From assembly GCA_024635855.1 (NCBI GenBank), contig JAGXHZ010000082.1, positions 1 through 15,957 on the forward strand: 15,957 nucleotides of DNA, given 5' to 3'. This stretch comes from Sulfuricurvum sp. Lineage in GTDB: Bacteria; Campylobacterota; Campylobacteria; Campylobacterales; Sulfurimonadaceae. The notes beneath the pieces were generated by a model that saw only the letters and a list, made by a program, of their open reading frames with translations, searched no databases and was not told the DNA's origin. The translations under genes were made by a program, and so were the position numbers. The stretch's first letter is position 1; every line of letters starts with the position of its first letter. Positions 15,944 through 15,957 of this stretch are shown here, piece after piece.

Positions 15944-15957
15944 CTGTCTCTTATACA
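15944..15957. other. Residual Tn5/Nextera transposon-end adapter at contig edge
   Basis: The final 14 bases, CTGTCTCTTATACA, are identical to the first 14 bases of the 19-bp mosaic end used in Nextera library adapters (read toward the adapter). Position at the very edge of the window and exact identity point to untrimmed adapter, not genome. It introduces a false in-frame stop upstream of the transporter gene. Confidence 0.9.

Noticed and set aside
15951..15953. In-frame stop upstream of the transporter, suggesting a complete gene
   Set aside because: The stop falls inside the adapter match at 15944-15957, so it is not genomic.

Overview
The window looks like chromosomal DNA from a chemolithotrophic Campylobacterota bacterium (Sulfuricurvum/Sulfurimonas type). 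This is inferred from gene content: a CetA/CetB-like split energy-taxis pair, a sulfide:quinone oxidoreductase with a Tat signal, a large [NiFe]-hydrogenase maturation locus, and A+T-rich spacers. No taxonomic search was possible. Every supported gene lies on the minus strand, so transcription runs from high to low coordinates. The long plus-strand frames are antisense shadows. No rRNA, tRNA, CRISPR array or insertion sequence was seen.

Layout in transcription order. (1) 15943-13229: a 5'-truncated NicO/RcnA-like nickel transporter, then hypB, hypC and hypD, tightly packed. (2) 13217-10736: four genes unrelated to textbook hydrogenase maturation (CHAD protein, SixA-like histidine phosphatase, Fic protein, VF530-type small protein), visibly more A+T-rich in the first two. 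(3) 10726-6937: hypE, hypX and hypA resume, followed by a DUF695/RraB-like gene. The hyp set is therefore split into hypBCD and hypEXA by a co-directional four-gene block. (4) 6839-5409: the sulfide:quinone oxidoreductase, with palindromes upstream. (5) 5294-3788: cetB-like PAS sensor and cetA-like membrane transducer, 10 bp apart. (6) 3687-1087: aminopeptidase N. (7) 985-464: a PAS protein ending in an apparent ribbon-helix-helix domain. (8) 393-1: a third PAS protein, cut by the left edge.

How the genes work together. The transporter would supply nickel. HypB and HypA insert it, HypC and HypD build the Fe(CN)2CO group, HypE makes the cyanide ligand, and HypX would supply CO from a formyl carrier under oxic conditions. 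Together they point to a hydrogenase that must mature in the presence of oxygen. The sulfide oxidoreductase feeds electrons into the same quinone pool, and CetA/CetB could steer the cell by redox or energy state. HypF and the hydrogenase structural genes are not in the window.

Two cautions. The last 14 bases match the Tn5/Nextera transposon-end adapter, so the right edge is probably an untrimmed contig end and biological sequence stops near 15943. Several longest-frame starts are probably too early, and I give shorter starts where ribosome binding sites support them.
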